NCBI GenBank assembly: GCA_046292345.1 | Contig: JBKBRC010000001.1 | Location: forward strand, 1-64,000 | DNA length: 64,000 bases | Direction: 5' to 3' | DNA from: JBKBRC01 sp046292345 | Lineage (GTDB): Bacteria; Bacteroidota; Rhodothermia; Rhodothermales; Rubricoccaceae | Shown here: positions 51,888 through 59,983 of the stretch, piece by piece | Layout: the number at the start of each line of letters is the position of its first letter | Numbering within the stretch: the stretch's first letter is position 1 | Translations under genes and position numbers: made by a program | Notes under the pieces: model-generated | What the model was told of the DNA's origin: nothing | What the model saw: the letters and a program-made list of their open reading frames with translations, nothing else | Databases searched by the model: none

Positions 51888-53149
51888 CCGCTCTGCTCAC
51901 GGCCGTCTACCTCGCCCTGGCGAGCTACTACGCGCTCTTCATCGGCGCGTTTGGTCTGGGGTGGCAGCGCGCGCGGCGCGCCTCGGCGCGGCGGCAGGCG
52001 GCAGCGCGGGCCGAGCCCTCGGGAGACGGCGCGCCGGCGCTCGTGCCCTTCGTGTCGGTGATTGTGCCGGCGCGCAACGAAGCGGCCAACATCGAGGCGT
52101 GCCTCGAGGCCCTGCTCGCGTGCGACTACCCGCCCGAGCGCTACGAAATCCTCGTCGTAGACGACTGCTCGGAAGACGACACGGCCGCGCGCGTCCGCCG
52201 CGTGATGGCGCGCGCCCATGCGCCCGCCCTCGCCCTGGCCGGCGGCGGCGACGGCACGGACGAGCGCCCTGCGCCGCGTATCCGGCTGCTCAGCATCGCC
52301 GAGAACGAGCGGCGCGAGCGGGCGCACAAGAAGTACGCGATCGAGCGCGCGGCGGCGCACGCCCGCGGCACGCTCCTCTTCACCACCGACGCCGACTGCA
52401 CCGTGCGCCCCCGCTGGCTGCGCGACATGGCCGCGGCGTTCCCGGACGCCCACCGGCCGCTCGGCACGCCCGGCGGCGTCACGGGGTTCGTCTCCGGTCC
52501 GGTCCTGTTCCACGCCGACGCGCCCGTGCTGCTGCGCATGCAGGCGCTCGAGTTTCTGGGCCTCGCCGCCTGCGGCGCCGGCGCCATCGGCATTGGCCGG
52601 CCGACGCTCGCCAACGGCGCCAACGTGGGCTACCGCGCCGACCTCTTCCGCGCGCTCGGCGGCTTCTCCGGCCTGCGCCACCTCTCGAGCGGCGACGACG
52701 AGCTGCTCATGCAGCGCATCCACGACGCCACGCCGCACCACGTGCACTTTTGCGCCTCACCTGAGGCCGCCGTCGAGACCGAGCCGGTGCGCTCGCTACG
52801 CGCCTTCTACGAGCAGCGGCGCCGGTGGGCCTCCAAGGGGGCGCACTACCCGAACCGCCTCCTGGTGGCCATGCTCGTGCCGGTATTCCTGTTCTACCTC
52901 GCGCTCGTGCTGGCGCCGCTCGCGTGGTGGGCCGCGCCGGGCCTCGGCCCTGTGCTCGCGCTCGTGCTCGGGCTCAAGATGCTCCCCGAGCTCGCCCTCC
53001 TGGCCCCGTTTGCGCACCATTTCGGGCGAGGCTGGCTGATGCGCTACTTTGCGCCAGCGCAGGTGCTGCAAATCCCATACATCGTCGTGGCGGCCATAGG
53101 CGGAGCCCTGGGCGGATTCGAATGGAAGGGCCGTCGCATGGTGCGGTGA
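51884..53149 (+). CDS. Family 2 glycosyltransferase, membrane-bound
   Basis: This is a 421-residue processive-type GT2. A single N-terminal helix is followed by the GT-A domain with VSVIVPARNEAANIEACL, EILVVDDCSEDDTA, the D-x-D of FTTDADCTVRPRWL, and a Q/R-x-x-R-W motif EQRRRWASKGAHYP. Two or three helices close the C-terminus. It would transfer a sugar to a lipid or growing glycan at the inner membrane. The ATGA overlap with the upstream flippase-like gene and the GTGA overlap with the downstream deacetylase show co-translation. Confidence 0.9.
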   Translation: MTALLTAVYLALASYYALFIGAFGLGWQRARRASARRQAAARAEPSGDGAPALVPFVSVIVPARNEAANIEACLEALLACDYPPERYEILVVDDCSEDDTAARVRRVMARAHAPALALAGGGDGTDERPAPRIRLLSIAENERRERAHKKYAIERAAAHARGTLLFTTDADCTVRPRWLRDMAAAFPDAHRPLGTPGGVTGFVSGPVLFHADAPVLLRMQALEFLGLAACGAGAIGIGRPTLANGANVGYRADLFRALGGFSGLRHLSSGDDELLMQRIHDATPHHVHFCASPEAAVETEPVRSLRAFYEQRRRWASKGAHYPNRLLVAMLVPVFLFYLALVLAPLAWWAAPGLGPVLALVLGLKMLPELALLAPFAHHFGRGWLMRYFAPAQVLQIPYIVVAAIGGALGGFEWKGRRMVR

Positions 53150-53832
53150 GGGCCTGGGCCGCAGGCGTGCTCGCGCCGCGCCTCGCCGCGCCCGTACTCT
53201 GCCATGCCGGCCTCGTCATGCGCGGTCCGGCGTGGCACGAGGGGCGCCCGGTGCTCTACGTCACGCTCGACGACGGGCCCGACGCCGAAGGCTCGCCGCA
53301 CCTGCTCGACGCGCTCGCCGCGCACGACGCGCGCGCGACCGTCTTTCTGCGAGGCGACCGCGCGGAGGCCCGCCCTGACCTCGTCCGCCAGTGGCTCGAG
53401 GCCGGCCACGCGCCAGGCCTCCACGGCTATGCGCACCGGAGCGCATGGCGCACGCCGCGCGCAGCACTGCTCGCCGACCACGACCGCGCCGCCGCCGTGC
53501 TCGACGGTCTGGCCGGGCGGACGGTGCGGCTCTGCCGGCCGCCCTACGGGCGCGTCTCGCCGGCGCTGGTCCGCTGGGCCGCCCGGAGCGGGCGCCGGCT
53601 CGTCCTCTGGGACCTCCTGGGATATGATTTCCGCCCGGCGCGTTCGCCGGCCGTGCTTGCCCGCTTCGCACGCGCGTACGCGCGACCGGGCAGCGTGCTC
53701 GTACTCCACGACGGCGCGCCAGCCCGGCGGGCCGCACAGGCGCTCCACCACCTCCTCCCCGCACTCGCCGCCGACGGATGGTGCTTCCGCACCCTCCCCG
53801 AGCGCACCTCTCCCCGAGACCCGACCTCATGA
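53146..53832 (+). CDS. Polysaccharide deacetylase (NodB/CE4 family)
   Basis: This is a 228-residue carbohydrate esterase 4 that removes N-acetyl groups from sugar polymers or lipid-linked sugars. Motif 1 VTLDDGPDAEG holds the metal and catalytic Asp pair, motif 2 LHGYAHRS the H-x-x-x-H, motif 3 CRPPYGR, and motifs 4 and 5 WDLLGYDF and SVLVLHDG. A short hydrophobic N-terminus suggests membrane association. The GTG at 53146 overlaps the preceding TGA; an ATG at 53122 would add eight residues. It is coupled to the GT2 genes on both sides. Confidence 0.9.
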   Translation: MRAWAAGVLAPRLAAPVLCHAGLVMRGPAWHEGRPVLYVTLDDGPDAEGSPHLLDALAAHDARATVFLRGDRAEARPDLVRQWLEAGHAPGLHGYAHRSAWRTPRAALLADHDRAAAVLDGLAGRTVRLCRPPYGRVSPALVRWAARSGRRLVLWDLLGYDFRPARSPAVLARFARAYARPGSVLVLHDGAPARRAAQALHHLLPALAADGWCFRTLPERTSPRDPTS

Positions 53833-54959
53833 AAGCAGGTACCGCTCTTATCGCCGGATCGGCGCTCTACGCCGCTGGCGCGTTCGTGCTCGCGCGGGCG
53901 CTCCGGCAGATGCCCTCGGCCCCCGAGGTCCCATCCGAGGCCCTGCCACGGGCGGCCGTGCTCGTAGCCGCGCGCAACGAGGCGCACACGATACGGCGCT
54001 GCCTCACCGCGCTGCGCGCGCAGGCCTACCCCGCCGGGCGCCTCGAGATCGTCGTCGCCGACGACGCCTCTTCCGACGACACGGCGCGCCTGGCCCGCGA
54101 AGCCGGACAGGGGCCGGGCCACCCCGTCACCGTCCTCTCGCTCGACGAGCCGCCGCCCGGCAGCGCGCTCCGCGGCAAGGCCCGCGCGCTCCACGCGGCC
54201 CTCGGCGCTAGCAACGCCCCCCTTCTGCTCGTCACCGATGCCGACTGCGCGCCGCCCCCGCGCTGGGCCGCGCGCATGGCCGCCGCCTTCGCTGCCGATC
54301 CGGGCCTTGGCCTCGTCGGCGGCCTGACCACCATCGATGCGCGTCCGGGACACACGCTCGATGCGCTCCAGGCGCGCGACTGGGCCTGGCTGCTCGGCGG
54401 CACCGCGGCTCTGGCCGCCCTCGGACGCCCTGTGACGGCGATGGGCAACAACATGGCCTTCCGCCGCGAAGCCTACGACGCCGTGGGCGGCTACCCAGCC
54501 CTGCGCTTCTCCGTTACCGAGGACTACGCGCTCCTGCGCGCCGTCCAGGATCGCAGCCACTGGCGCGTCGGTTTCTCAGCCGAGCCCGATACGACGGTAA
54601 AGACGCTTGGCCTCGACTCTCCAGGAGCCGTCTTCCGCCAGAGACTACGCTGGATGCGGGGAGGGCTCAAGGCGTCTCCGGCAGTGATGGCCGGAGGCAC
54701 GGCCGTATTTGCACTGCATGCGGGCATCGCCGGCGGGCTTGCCGCACGCGTGCCCGAGGCCGCGGGTGCGGCAGCGCTCAAGGCCTTCGGGGACCACTTG
54801 CTCGCACACCGGGGGTTCGCCTCCCGCACGGGCGCGGTGACGAGAAAAGCACAGATATCAGCGCTCCACTTGCTTACAACGCTGATCTACATACCGTTAT
54901 CTGTACCGGGTCTAATCATGCGGATGGATGCTATATGGAAGGGCCGCCGGGTTGCATGA
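53829..54959 (+). CDS. Family 2 glycosyltransferase
   Basis: This is a 376-residue GT2 enzyme with an N-terminal membrane helix (ALIAGSALYAAGAFVLA). The GT-A domain shows AAVLVAARNEAHTIRRCL, EIVVADDASSDDTARLA, the D-x-D of LLVTDADCAPPPRW, and the acceptor motif VTEDYALLRAV followed by RQRLRWMRGG. It is probably the last gene of the coupled operon 50901-54959. The 3' 300 bp become distinctly AT-richer, unlike the rest of the operon, suggesting a composition boundary near the AP2-domain gene. ATGA overlap supports the start at 53829. Confidence 0.88.
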   Translation: MKAGTALIAGSALYAAGAFVLARALRQMPSAPEVPSEALPRAAVLVAARNEAHTIRRCLTALRAQAYPAGRLEIVVADDASSDDTARLAREAGQGPGHPVTVLSLDEPPPGSALRGKARALHAALGASNAPLLLVTDADCAPPPRWAARMAAAFAADPGLGLVGGLTTIDARPGHTLDALQARDWAWLLGGTAALAALGRPVTAMGNNMAFRREAYDAVGGYPALRFSVTEDYALLRAVQDRSHWRVGFSAEPDTTVKTLGLDSPGAVFRQRLRWMRGGLKASPAVMAGGTAVFALHAGIAGGLAARVPEAAGAAALKAFGDHLLAHRGFASRTGAVTRKAQISALHLLTTLIYIPLSVPGLIMRMDAIWKGRRVA

Positions 54960-55026
54960 AGTTTCCCCGATGACCAATCCAAGTTGTATTTAATCAAGGG
55001 GTACTGGCTCTGCAGGCAGCTTCTTC

Positions 55027-55044
55027 TACAGGACCGGTCCTGTA
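55027..55044 (+). promoter_or_regulatory. 18-bp perfect palindrome (probable operator)
   Basis: TACAGGACCGGTCCTGTA is perfectly self-complementary and lies 35 bp before the AP2-domain gene. The downstream TATCAT (55043-55048) could be a -10 box, so a bound dimer would overlap the promoter. Autoregulation by the AP2-domain protein is one possibility. Confidence 0.55.
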
Positions 55045-55078
55045 TCATCCTGCCGCGTCTCACCTCCTGCCTGCACGC

Positions 55079-55702
55079 ATGTCCCGGAGTGACAAGAAAG
55101 GCCTTGTAAGGATCGATTCTTCCTCCACTCATGGCTGGCAGGTGAGGGTTTACAGGAGTGGTAAAACGTACTCTCGTCTGTTCTCAGACCGGAAGTACGG
55201 CAGTGCGGACGAGGCCCTTGCTGCCGCCAAACGCTACCGGAAAACGCTTGCCGAGGCCGTTGCCAGGATGCCCAGCCCGCCTCCGCAGCGCCGGCTCGTC
55301 CAGCAGAACCGGGGTAACAAGACCGGCGTGATTGGCATCTCTCGCACACACAAGCGCGATCGCCATGGCAACCTTCACGAGGTCTACGCGGTCTCGTGGA
55401 GCCCCGAGCCGGGCGTGGCCCGGAGCACGTCGTTCGCGATCAAGCGCTACGGTGAGGACACCGCGTTCCGCCTTGCGTGCAAGCTGCGCTGGGAGAAGAT
55501 GCGCGCCATCTACGGCGAGCGCTACACCGTGCCGAGCTACCTCGACCTCTACAAGCAGAAGAACGTCGTCGATGCGAGGGCTCGACGGGATGGCAGGCCT
55601 GCCCAGAGCGGGCCGTCCAGCCAGAGCGGGCCGTCCAGCCAGGGCGACCCGCACGGTCAGAGCGGCCCGCCTAACCCGGAGCCTTCGCGCGACGCGAGCT
55701 GA
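55079..55702 (+). CDS. AP2/ERF-like domain protein
   Basis: This 207-residue basic protein has two AP2-like three-stranded DNA-binding modules. The first covers about residues 18-60 (WQVRVYRSGKTYSRLFSDRK, then YGSADEALAAAKRYRKTL). The second covers about residues 82-145 (GVIGISRTHKRDRHGNLHEV, SFAIKRYGEDTAF). Bacterial AP2 domains are known mostly from homing endonucleases, but no nuclease motif is visible here, so a DNA-binding regulator is likely. The C-terminal tail holds two copies of Q-S-G-P-S-S from an 18-bp repeat. The surrounding DNA is AT-richer than its neighbours, consistent with transfer. Its last 46 bases overlap the convergent gluconokinase gene. Confidence 0.72.
   Translation: MSRSDKKGLVRIDSSSTHGWQVRVYRSGKTYSRLFSDRKYGSADEALAAAKRYRKTLAEAVARMPSPPPQRRLVQQNRGNKTGVIGISRTHKRDRHGNLHEVYAVSWSPEPGVARSTSFAIKRYGEDTAFRLACKLRWEKMRAIYGERYTVPSYLDLYKQKNVVDARARRDGRPAQSGPSSQSGPSSQGDPHGQSGPPNPEPSRDAS
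55604..55639 (+). repeat. 18-bp tandem repeat, 2 copies, in the AP2 protein tail
   Basis: cagagcgggccgtccagc occurs at 55604 and 55622, coding Q-S-G-P-S-S twice. A third partial copy (CAG AGC GGC CCG) occurs at 55658. Confidence 0.9.
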
Positions 55703-56232
55703 CGCTCGAGCGCGGCAGCCACGCGCGACGCGAGCGCCTCCACGGGTTCGCTGGCAGGCAGGCGCAGCGCGCCGGCGGGCGGCTCGAGCGTGGCGAGCTG
55801 GCTCGGGAGCAGGTCCGGTCCGGCAAAGTGTCCGCGCCGCCGTGAGAGCCGGTCATGCAGCAGGGCCGGAGGCGCGTCGAGCCAGGCGAAAAACACGCGG
55901 GGGTGCGCCTCTCGGAGCGCCTCTCGATGTCTCTCCCGGAGAGCCGAGCAGGCAAGCACGAGCGGCGCACGCCGGATATGCGCGCGGCGCAGGCGCTCGC
56001 CGAGCCGGGCCAGCCACGCCGCACGCTGCCTCTCCGAGAGCGCCTCGCCGCGGCGCATCTGCGCGACAGCCTCGGCGTCGTGAAAATCGTCCGCGTCCTC
56101 AAACGCCCAGCCGAGCCGTGCTGCGACCGCACGGCCGACGGTCGTCTTGCCAGCTCCGGCTACGCCCATGACGACGAGCACGGGCGGCGGGGCGGCAGAG
56201 GCGTCGTGGGAGGCGGAAGGCGCAAAGGTCAC
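55657..56232 (-). CDS. gntK: Gluconokinase
   Basis: This is a 191-residue thermoresistant-type gluconokinase (P-loop kinase) that converts gluconate to 6-phosphogluconate. Walker A GVAGAGKTTVGRAVA is at about residues 22-36, then FEDADDFHDAEAVAQMRRGE, the LVLACSALRERHREAL lid region, and RRGHFAGPDLLPSQLATLE, all family hallmarks. The GTG at 56230-56232 gives the usual length plus a short tail; an upstream ATG at 56317-56319 would overlap the divergent gene and is not preferred. Its C-terminus overlaps the AP2 gene by 46 bp on the opposite strand. Confidence 0.9.
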   Translation of the reverse strand: MTFAPSASHDASAAPPPVLVVMGVAGAGKTTVGRAVAARLGWAFEDADDFHDAEAVAQMRRGEALSERQRAAWLARLGERLRRAHIRRAPLVLACSALRERHREALREAHPRVFFAWLDAPPALLHDRLSRRRGHFAGPDLLPSQLATLEPPAGALRLPASEPVEALASRVAAALERQLASREGSGLGGPL

Positions 56233-56317
56233 GAGGAGTTCGAGCGTGTGAGTAGAAACTGCGCACGGGCGGCCGTAGCATGACCGTTCCCGGCTCGTCT
56301 GCCAACTCCGTACGGCC

Positions 56318-56584
56318 ATGCCTGTTCGCCGCCCTGTCCGCCTCGGCCTCCTCGTAGGACTCGGCCTGCTACTGCTGCTCGCGCTATCGGACGTGCTCGG
56401 GCTGCGCCCCTCCGAGCGCGGGGTCGTCAGCCCGCTCGGCTACGTCGAGATCCCGCACGGTAACCACAGCCACTACGTTCCCAACGGGTGGACGGGCGAC
56501 CCGCCGATCTCGCAGTTCCCCACCACGCCGCCGCCGCCAGGCATGACGGTCAACGAAGTCGGCCAGATCGTGCCCCTCCCCTGA
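56318..56584 (+). CDS. Small membrane-anchored protein with a histidine-triad motif
   Basis: This is an 88-residue protein with one N-terminal hydrophobic segment (residues 8-27) acting as signal or anchor. The short exported part contains IPHGNHSHYVPNGW, whose H-x-x-H-x-H pattern resembles the zinc-binding motif of streptococcal histidine-triad proteins. A proline-rich end follows (FPTTPPPPGMTVNEVGQIVP). Zinc binding is inferred only from this motif. It is divergent from gntK. No partner gene is obvious. The ATG at 56318 fits the signal region. Confidence 0.6.
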   Translation: MPVRRPVRLGLLVGLGLLLLLALSDVLGLRPSERGVVSPLGYVEIPHGNHSHYVPNGWTGDPPISQFPTTPPPPGMTVNEVGQIVPLP

Positions 56585-56655
56585 CCGGGTGCACCCCCGC
56601 CCTGGGCCGGTTCGGTTGCACGGGGCGCTGCCCGGGTAAGGCGCACGAGCAGGGC

Positions 56656-58194
56656 TCAGGCTGGATCGCCGCTGGCCTCCCCGTCGGCGGAGGATGCCGG
56701 GCGGACCGGGGTCTCCCCGGAAGCCCCGTCGCCGCGCCCGGGCTTGCGCGTCAGGCGGCTCGCCAGCGTGCCCAGGTCTACTCCGGTGATGCCGCGCACG
56801 AGCTCGGGCGTGGTCGCCATTAGCTGCGCGACCGTGTTGGTGACGCGCCCCGCGCCCTGCCCGGAGCCCGTATCGACGACCGTGAGCTTATCGATGCTCG
56901 CGAGCGGAGCCGCAATCTCGCGCGCCAGGTCTGGCATCATGCGCGCGAGCAGGTCCAGCACGGCCGCCTCGCCGAACTTCTCGAACGCATCGGCGAGCTT
57001 CTCCTTGGCCTCGGCTTCGGCGAGGCCCTTGAGGCGGATCACCTCGGCCTGCGCCGTGCCCTGCGCGCGCTCGGCCGCGGCCGTTGCCTCGCCGTCGAGC
57101 CGCACGGCCTCGGCGCGTGCCCGGGCCTCGGCCTCGATCTCGAACTGCCGCGCCTCGGCGCGGCGGAGCTGGCGCAGCTTGTCGGCCTCGGCGGCCTGCT
57201 CGATGGCGTAGCGGTCGGCGTCGGCCTTTTTCTTGACCTCCGAGTCGTACTGCTTCTCCCGGCGGTCGATCTCGAGCTTCTCGAGGTCCACCTCGCGCTG
57301 CTTGCGCACGAGCTCGACCTGCATCGACTCCTCGACGACGGCCTTCTGCGAGATAGCCTCCTGCACGGCGTAGGCGAGGTCGGCCTGGGCGCGCGCGGTG
57401 TCCTGCTCGCGTTTGAACGCGGCCACCTTGAGCTCCTTCTCTTTCTCGGCCTCGGCCACGTTCGTGTCGCGAATGAGCTCGGCCTTCTGGCCCTCTTCCT
57501 CGGCCACGGCCTTGCGGATGCGCGCGTCGCGGAGCGCCTCGGCCTCGGCGATGTCCGCGTCGCGGCGCACGGCGGCGATGCGCGGTCGCCCGAGCGCCTC
57601 GAGGTAGCCGTTGCGGTCGCGCACGTCCTTGATGGTGAACGAGACGATCTGGAGGCCCATCTTCTTGAGGTCGCGCGCGGCGACCTCCTGCACCTCCTGC
57701 GCGAACTTGTCGCGGTTACGGTAGACCTCCTCGACGGTGAGCTGCCCGAGAATGGCGCGCAGGTGCCCTTCGAGCACCTCGCGGGCCTCAGCGCGGAGCG
57801 CCTCGTCGGGCTTGCCGAGGAACTGCTCGGCCGCCGTCGCCACATCCTCGACCGACGAGCCGACCTTGATCACGGCCACGCCGTCGGTCATCACAGGCAC
57901 GCCCTGAGCGGTGTAGACCTCGGGCGTGGTCACGTCGAGCTTGTGGCTGAGTAGCGAAAGCTGCTCGCGCTGCTGCACGACCGGTACGATGAACGCTCCG
58001 CCCCCTCGGACGATCTTGACGCGGCGCCCGGAGTCGTCCGTGAGCACGTTCCTGCCCCCGAGCAGCGTGCCCGTGATGATCATCGCCTCGTCCGGCGCGA
58101 CCGTGCGGTACCGCGAGGCGACGGCCATCAGCAGCAGCAGCAGTGCGATGGCCAGGACGAGGAGGACGATGCCGGCGGTTCCGAGTTCGAACAT
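56656..58194 (-). CDS. floT: Flotillin-like protein (FloT/YqiK)
   Basis: This is a 512-residue flotillin/SPFH protein that organises membrane microdomains. A single N-terminal membrane helix (residues 6-26) is followed by the SPFH domain (RYRTVAPDEAMIITGTLLGG, VVQQREQLSLLSHKLDVTTP). A long Glu/Ala-rich coiled coil (KAVAEEEGQKAELIRDTNVA onward) and a flotillin C-terminus with LIKDL-like ASIDKLTVVDTGSGQ complete it. The last 40 residues are Gly/Ala/Ser-rich and unconserved. The NfeD-like gene starts 704 bp upstream of its ATG and ends 125 bp before it, the usual nfeD/yuaF-floT arrangement. Confidence 0.93.
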   Translation of the reverse strand: MFELGTAGIVLLVLAIALLLLLMAVASRYRTVAPDEAMIITGTLLGGRNVLTDDSGRRVKIVRGGGAFIVPVVQQREQLSLLSHKLDVTTPEVYTAQGVPVMTDGVAVIKVGSSVEDVATAAEQFLGKPDEALRAEAREVLEGHLRAILGQLTVEEVYRNRDKFAQEVQEVAARDLKKMGLQIVSFTIKDVRDRNGYLEALGRPRIAAVRRDADIAEAEALRDARIRKAVAEEEGQKAELIRDTNVAEAEKEKELKVAAFKREQDTARAQADLAYAVQEAISQKAVVEESMQVELVRKQREVDLEKLEIDRREKQYDSEVKKKADADRYAIEQAAEADKLRQLRRAEARQFEIEAEARARAEAVRLDGEATAAAERAQGTAQAEVIRLKGLAEAEAKEKLADAFEKFGEAAVLDLLARMMPDLAREIAAPLASIDKLTVVDTGSGQGAGRVTNTVAQLMATTPELVRGITGVDLGTLASRLTRKPGRGDGASGETPVRPASSADGEASGDPA

Positions 58195-58319
58195 GGCGAG
58201 TGGGGCAAGCGTGATGGAGACCAGAGCGCAGCGCTACGGGCGCTGGCAGAGCAAGATGCGCCACGCGCCGCATTCGATGCGCGCCGGGACGTTCCGGCAC
58301 GCCGCTGCCGGCGCGTGCG

Positions 58320-58898
58320 TCAGGGGAGCGCCGGCTCGGGCAAGCGCGGCGCCGAGGCGACCGGAAGCGTGGGCGTCTCGTCCGGATCCTCAAACGGCGA
58401 GACCCGGAGCGTCCCGTCCGGCTCCACCTCCACCACGACGACGGCCGTGCCCGTGGCGATGGGCGTGCCATCGAAGGAGGCGGCAGCCTGGAACGTCGTG
58501 CTGGCTCCCATCCGGACGAGCACCTCGCCGTAGCCGCGCGCCGGGATCGCCACGTTGACCTCGCCGATGCGGCCGACGTATTCGCGCACCGAGAAGCCGG
58601 TCGAGTTTTCGCCCCGGCGCATCGGGCGCACGTAGGCGAAGTGCATCACGACGGCGAGCGCGAGGCCGGAGACAGCCGCGAGCACGGCCACGGGCCCGGC
58701 TCCCAGGCCGGTGTAGGTGGAGAGCAGCACGCCGGCGCCGCCGAAACCGGTCACGCCGCCCAGGATCGAGAGCGGATCGAGCAGCGCACCGATGCCCTCC
58801 AGACCATCCAGCACCCCTTCGATCACATCCCCGAGCGCAAACACGAGCGCCGACAGCGCGAAGCCGCCGAGGAGACAGTACCAGTACAGGCTCAACAT
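58320..58898 (-). CDS. NfeD-like membrane protein (YuaF type), flotillin partner
   Basis: This is a 192-residue membrane protein with three or four N-terminal helices (LYWYCLLGGFALSALVFALG, then a Gly-rich pair, then LAVVMHFAYVRPM). A cytosolic OB-like C-terminal domain follows (GRIGEVNVAIPARGYGEVLV, GTPIATGTAVVVVEVEPDGT). This layout matches YuaF/NfeD2 proteins that bind flotillin. It precedes floT on the same strand, supporting a joint role in membrane microdomains. The spacer to floT is 125 bp and holds nothing recognisable. Confidence 0.85.
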   Translation of the reverse strand: MLSLYWYCLLGGFALSALVFALGDVIEGVLDGLEGIGALLDPLSILGGVTGFGGAGVLLSTYTGLGAGPVAVLAAVSGLALAVVMHFAYVRPMRRGENSTGFSVREYVGRIGEVNVAIPARGYGEVLVRMGASTTFQAAASFDGTPIATGTAVVVVEVEPDGTLRVSPFEDPDETPTLPVASAPRLPEPALP

Positions 58899-59352
58899 GA
58901 CGAGGCGTAGAGGCGTACGAGCGCCCTACGCCGCGCGCAAGAGCCAGGTTGCGCGCGGCGCCCCTCACGGCGCCAGCCTCTGCGGAGCAGACCCGAGGCC
59001 ACGTTCAGACGAACGTCGGCTCTTCGGCCTCGGAAGCGTGGCGGATGAGCCGGCGGCGCACGGCGAGCGAGGCGATCAGGGCCACGCCGAGCGTGGCGAG
59101 CCATTCGGTCCAGGACGACATGGGTGCAGCAGCGGAGTGGATGAGTCCAGACACGCAAACGCGCAGCGGCGTGCAGGCTTGCGCCCTACACCCCTCCATC
59201 ACGTAAACGCAGCACGACACCGTGCCCGGCTGATTGCGCGAAACCGTCCGGCGCCGCATGCGGGGCCTGGCGGCACCGCTGCCGGAGGCGAGAAAACGAA
59301 CCGCCCTGGCAGCACGAGCCCCCACCGGCACCGCCCCGGCCGGGGGAGACGC
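58899..59352. other. Intergenic region, mostly featureless
   Basis: This 454-bp spacer between the NfeD-like gene and the carbonic anhydrase gene holds only a doubtful 38-codon open frame (59005-59121). The rest is GC-rich DNA without recognisable RNA gene, strong hairpin or repeat. Confidence 0.5.
59005..59121 (-). CDS. Possible small membrane peptide (38 aa)
   Basis: MSSWTEWLATLGVALIASLA is a plausible membrane helix, followed by VRRRLIRHASEAEEPTFV, a positive-inside tail. The size and layout fit small membrane proteins, but no homology can be claimed and the frame could be chance. It lies alone between the NfeD-like and carbonic anhydrase genes. Confidence 0.3.
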   Translation of the reverse strand: MSSWTEWLATLGVALIASLAVRRRLIRHASEAEEPTFV

Positions 59353-59931
59353 TCACGTGCGGCGGCCCCGCTCGTCCGTGTAGCCCCGCTCGTCCGTGTA
59401 GAACGGATTCCCGGGCGGCTGCTCGAGGCCGAGGTACATCCGGCTCATGCGCACGTAGTGGGCGGCATTGGCGCGGTTGCGCGCCACCTCGCCCTCGGTC
59501 AGCGCGCGCACGACGCGCGCAGGGGCTCCGAGCACGAGCGAGCGCGGTGGCACGCGCGTGTTCTGCGTCACGAGCGCGCCCGCCCCGACGAGCGAACCGG
59601 CTCCGATGACGGCCCCGTCCAGCACGACTGCGTTCATCCCGATGAGCACGTCGTCCTCGACCGTGCAGCCGTGCACGACCGCGTTGTGGCCGATCGTCAC
59701 GCCCGCGCCCAGCCGGCAGGGATGCGTGCCGCGCGAAACGTGCACGGTCGCGTTGTCCTGAACGTTGCTGCCCGGTCCAACCTCGATCCAGTGCACGTCG
59801 CCGCGCAGCGATGCGCCATACCAGACGCTCGCCCCGTCGCCGAGCGTCACGTCGCCGATCACAACCGCCGTAGGAGCGACGAAAACCTCGCGCCCGAGGT
59901 GGGGCGCGCAGCCGAGAAACGGCGCGATCAT
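59353..59931 (-). CDS. Gamma-class carbonic anhydrase family protein
   Basis: This is a 192-residue left-handed beta-helix protein. Hexapeptide repeats run through the middle (FVAPTAVVIGDVTLGDGASV, SNVQDNATVHVSRG, VTIGHNAVVHGCTVEDDVLI, GAGSLVGAGALVTQNT). The metal histidines are in place in VHVSRG, GHNAVVHGC. Trimers of this family hydrate CO2 or act as acyltransferase relatives (YrdA/PaaY). The C-terminus repeats Y-T-D-E-R-G through an 18-bp direct repeat (59366-59401) immediately before the stop. The ATG at 59929-59931 fits; a TAGATTG element lies 53 bp upstream. Confidence 0.9.
   Translation of the reverse strand: MIAPFLGCAPHLGREVFVAPTAVVIGDVTLGDGASVWYGASLRGDVHWIEVGPGSNVQDNATVHVSRGTHPCRLGAGVTIGHNAVVHGCTVEDDVLIGMNAVVLDGAVIGAGSLVGAGALVTQNTRVPPRSLVLGAPARVVRALTEGEVARNRANAAHYVRMSRMYLGLEQPPGNPFYTDERGYTDERGRRT
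59366..59401 (-). repeat. 18-bp direct repeat, 2 copies, in the carbonic anhydrase C-terminus
   Basis: ccccgctcgtccgtgtag lies at 59366 and 59384 and encodes Y-T-D-E-R-G twice on the minus strand, ten bases before the stop codon. Confidence 0.9.
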
Positions 59932-59983
59932 GGAAAGCGGCTCGGTTGAGGGAGACGGGACAGCCTGCGGCAGATGCGGACGA

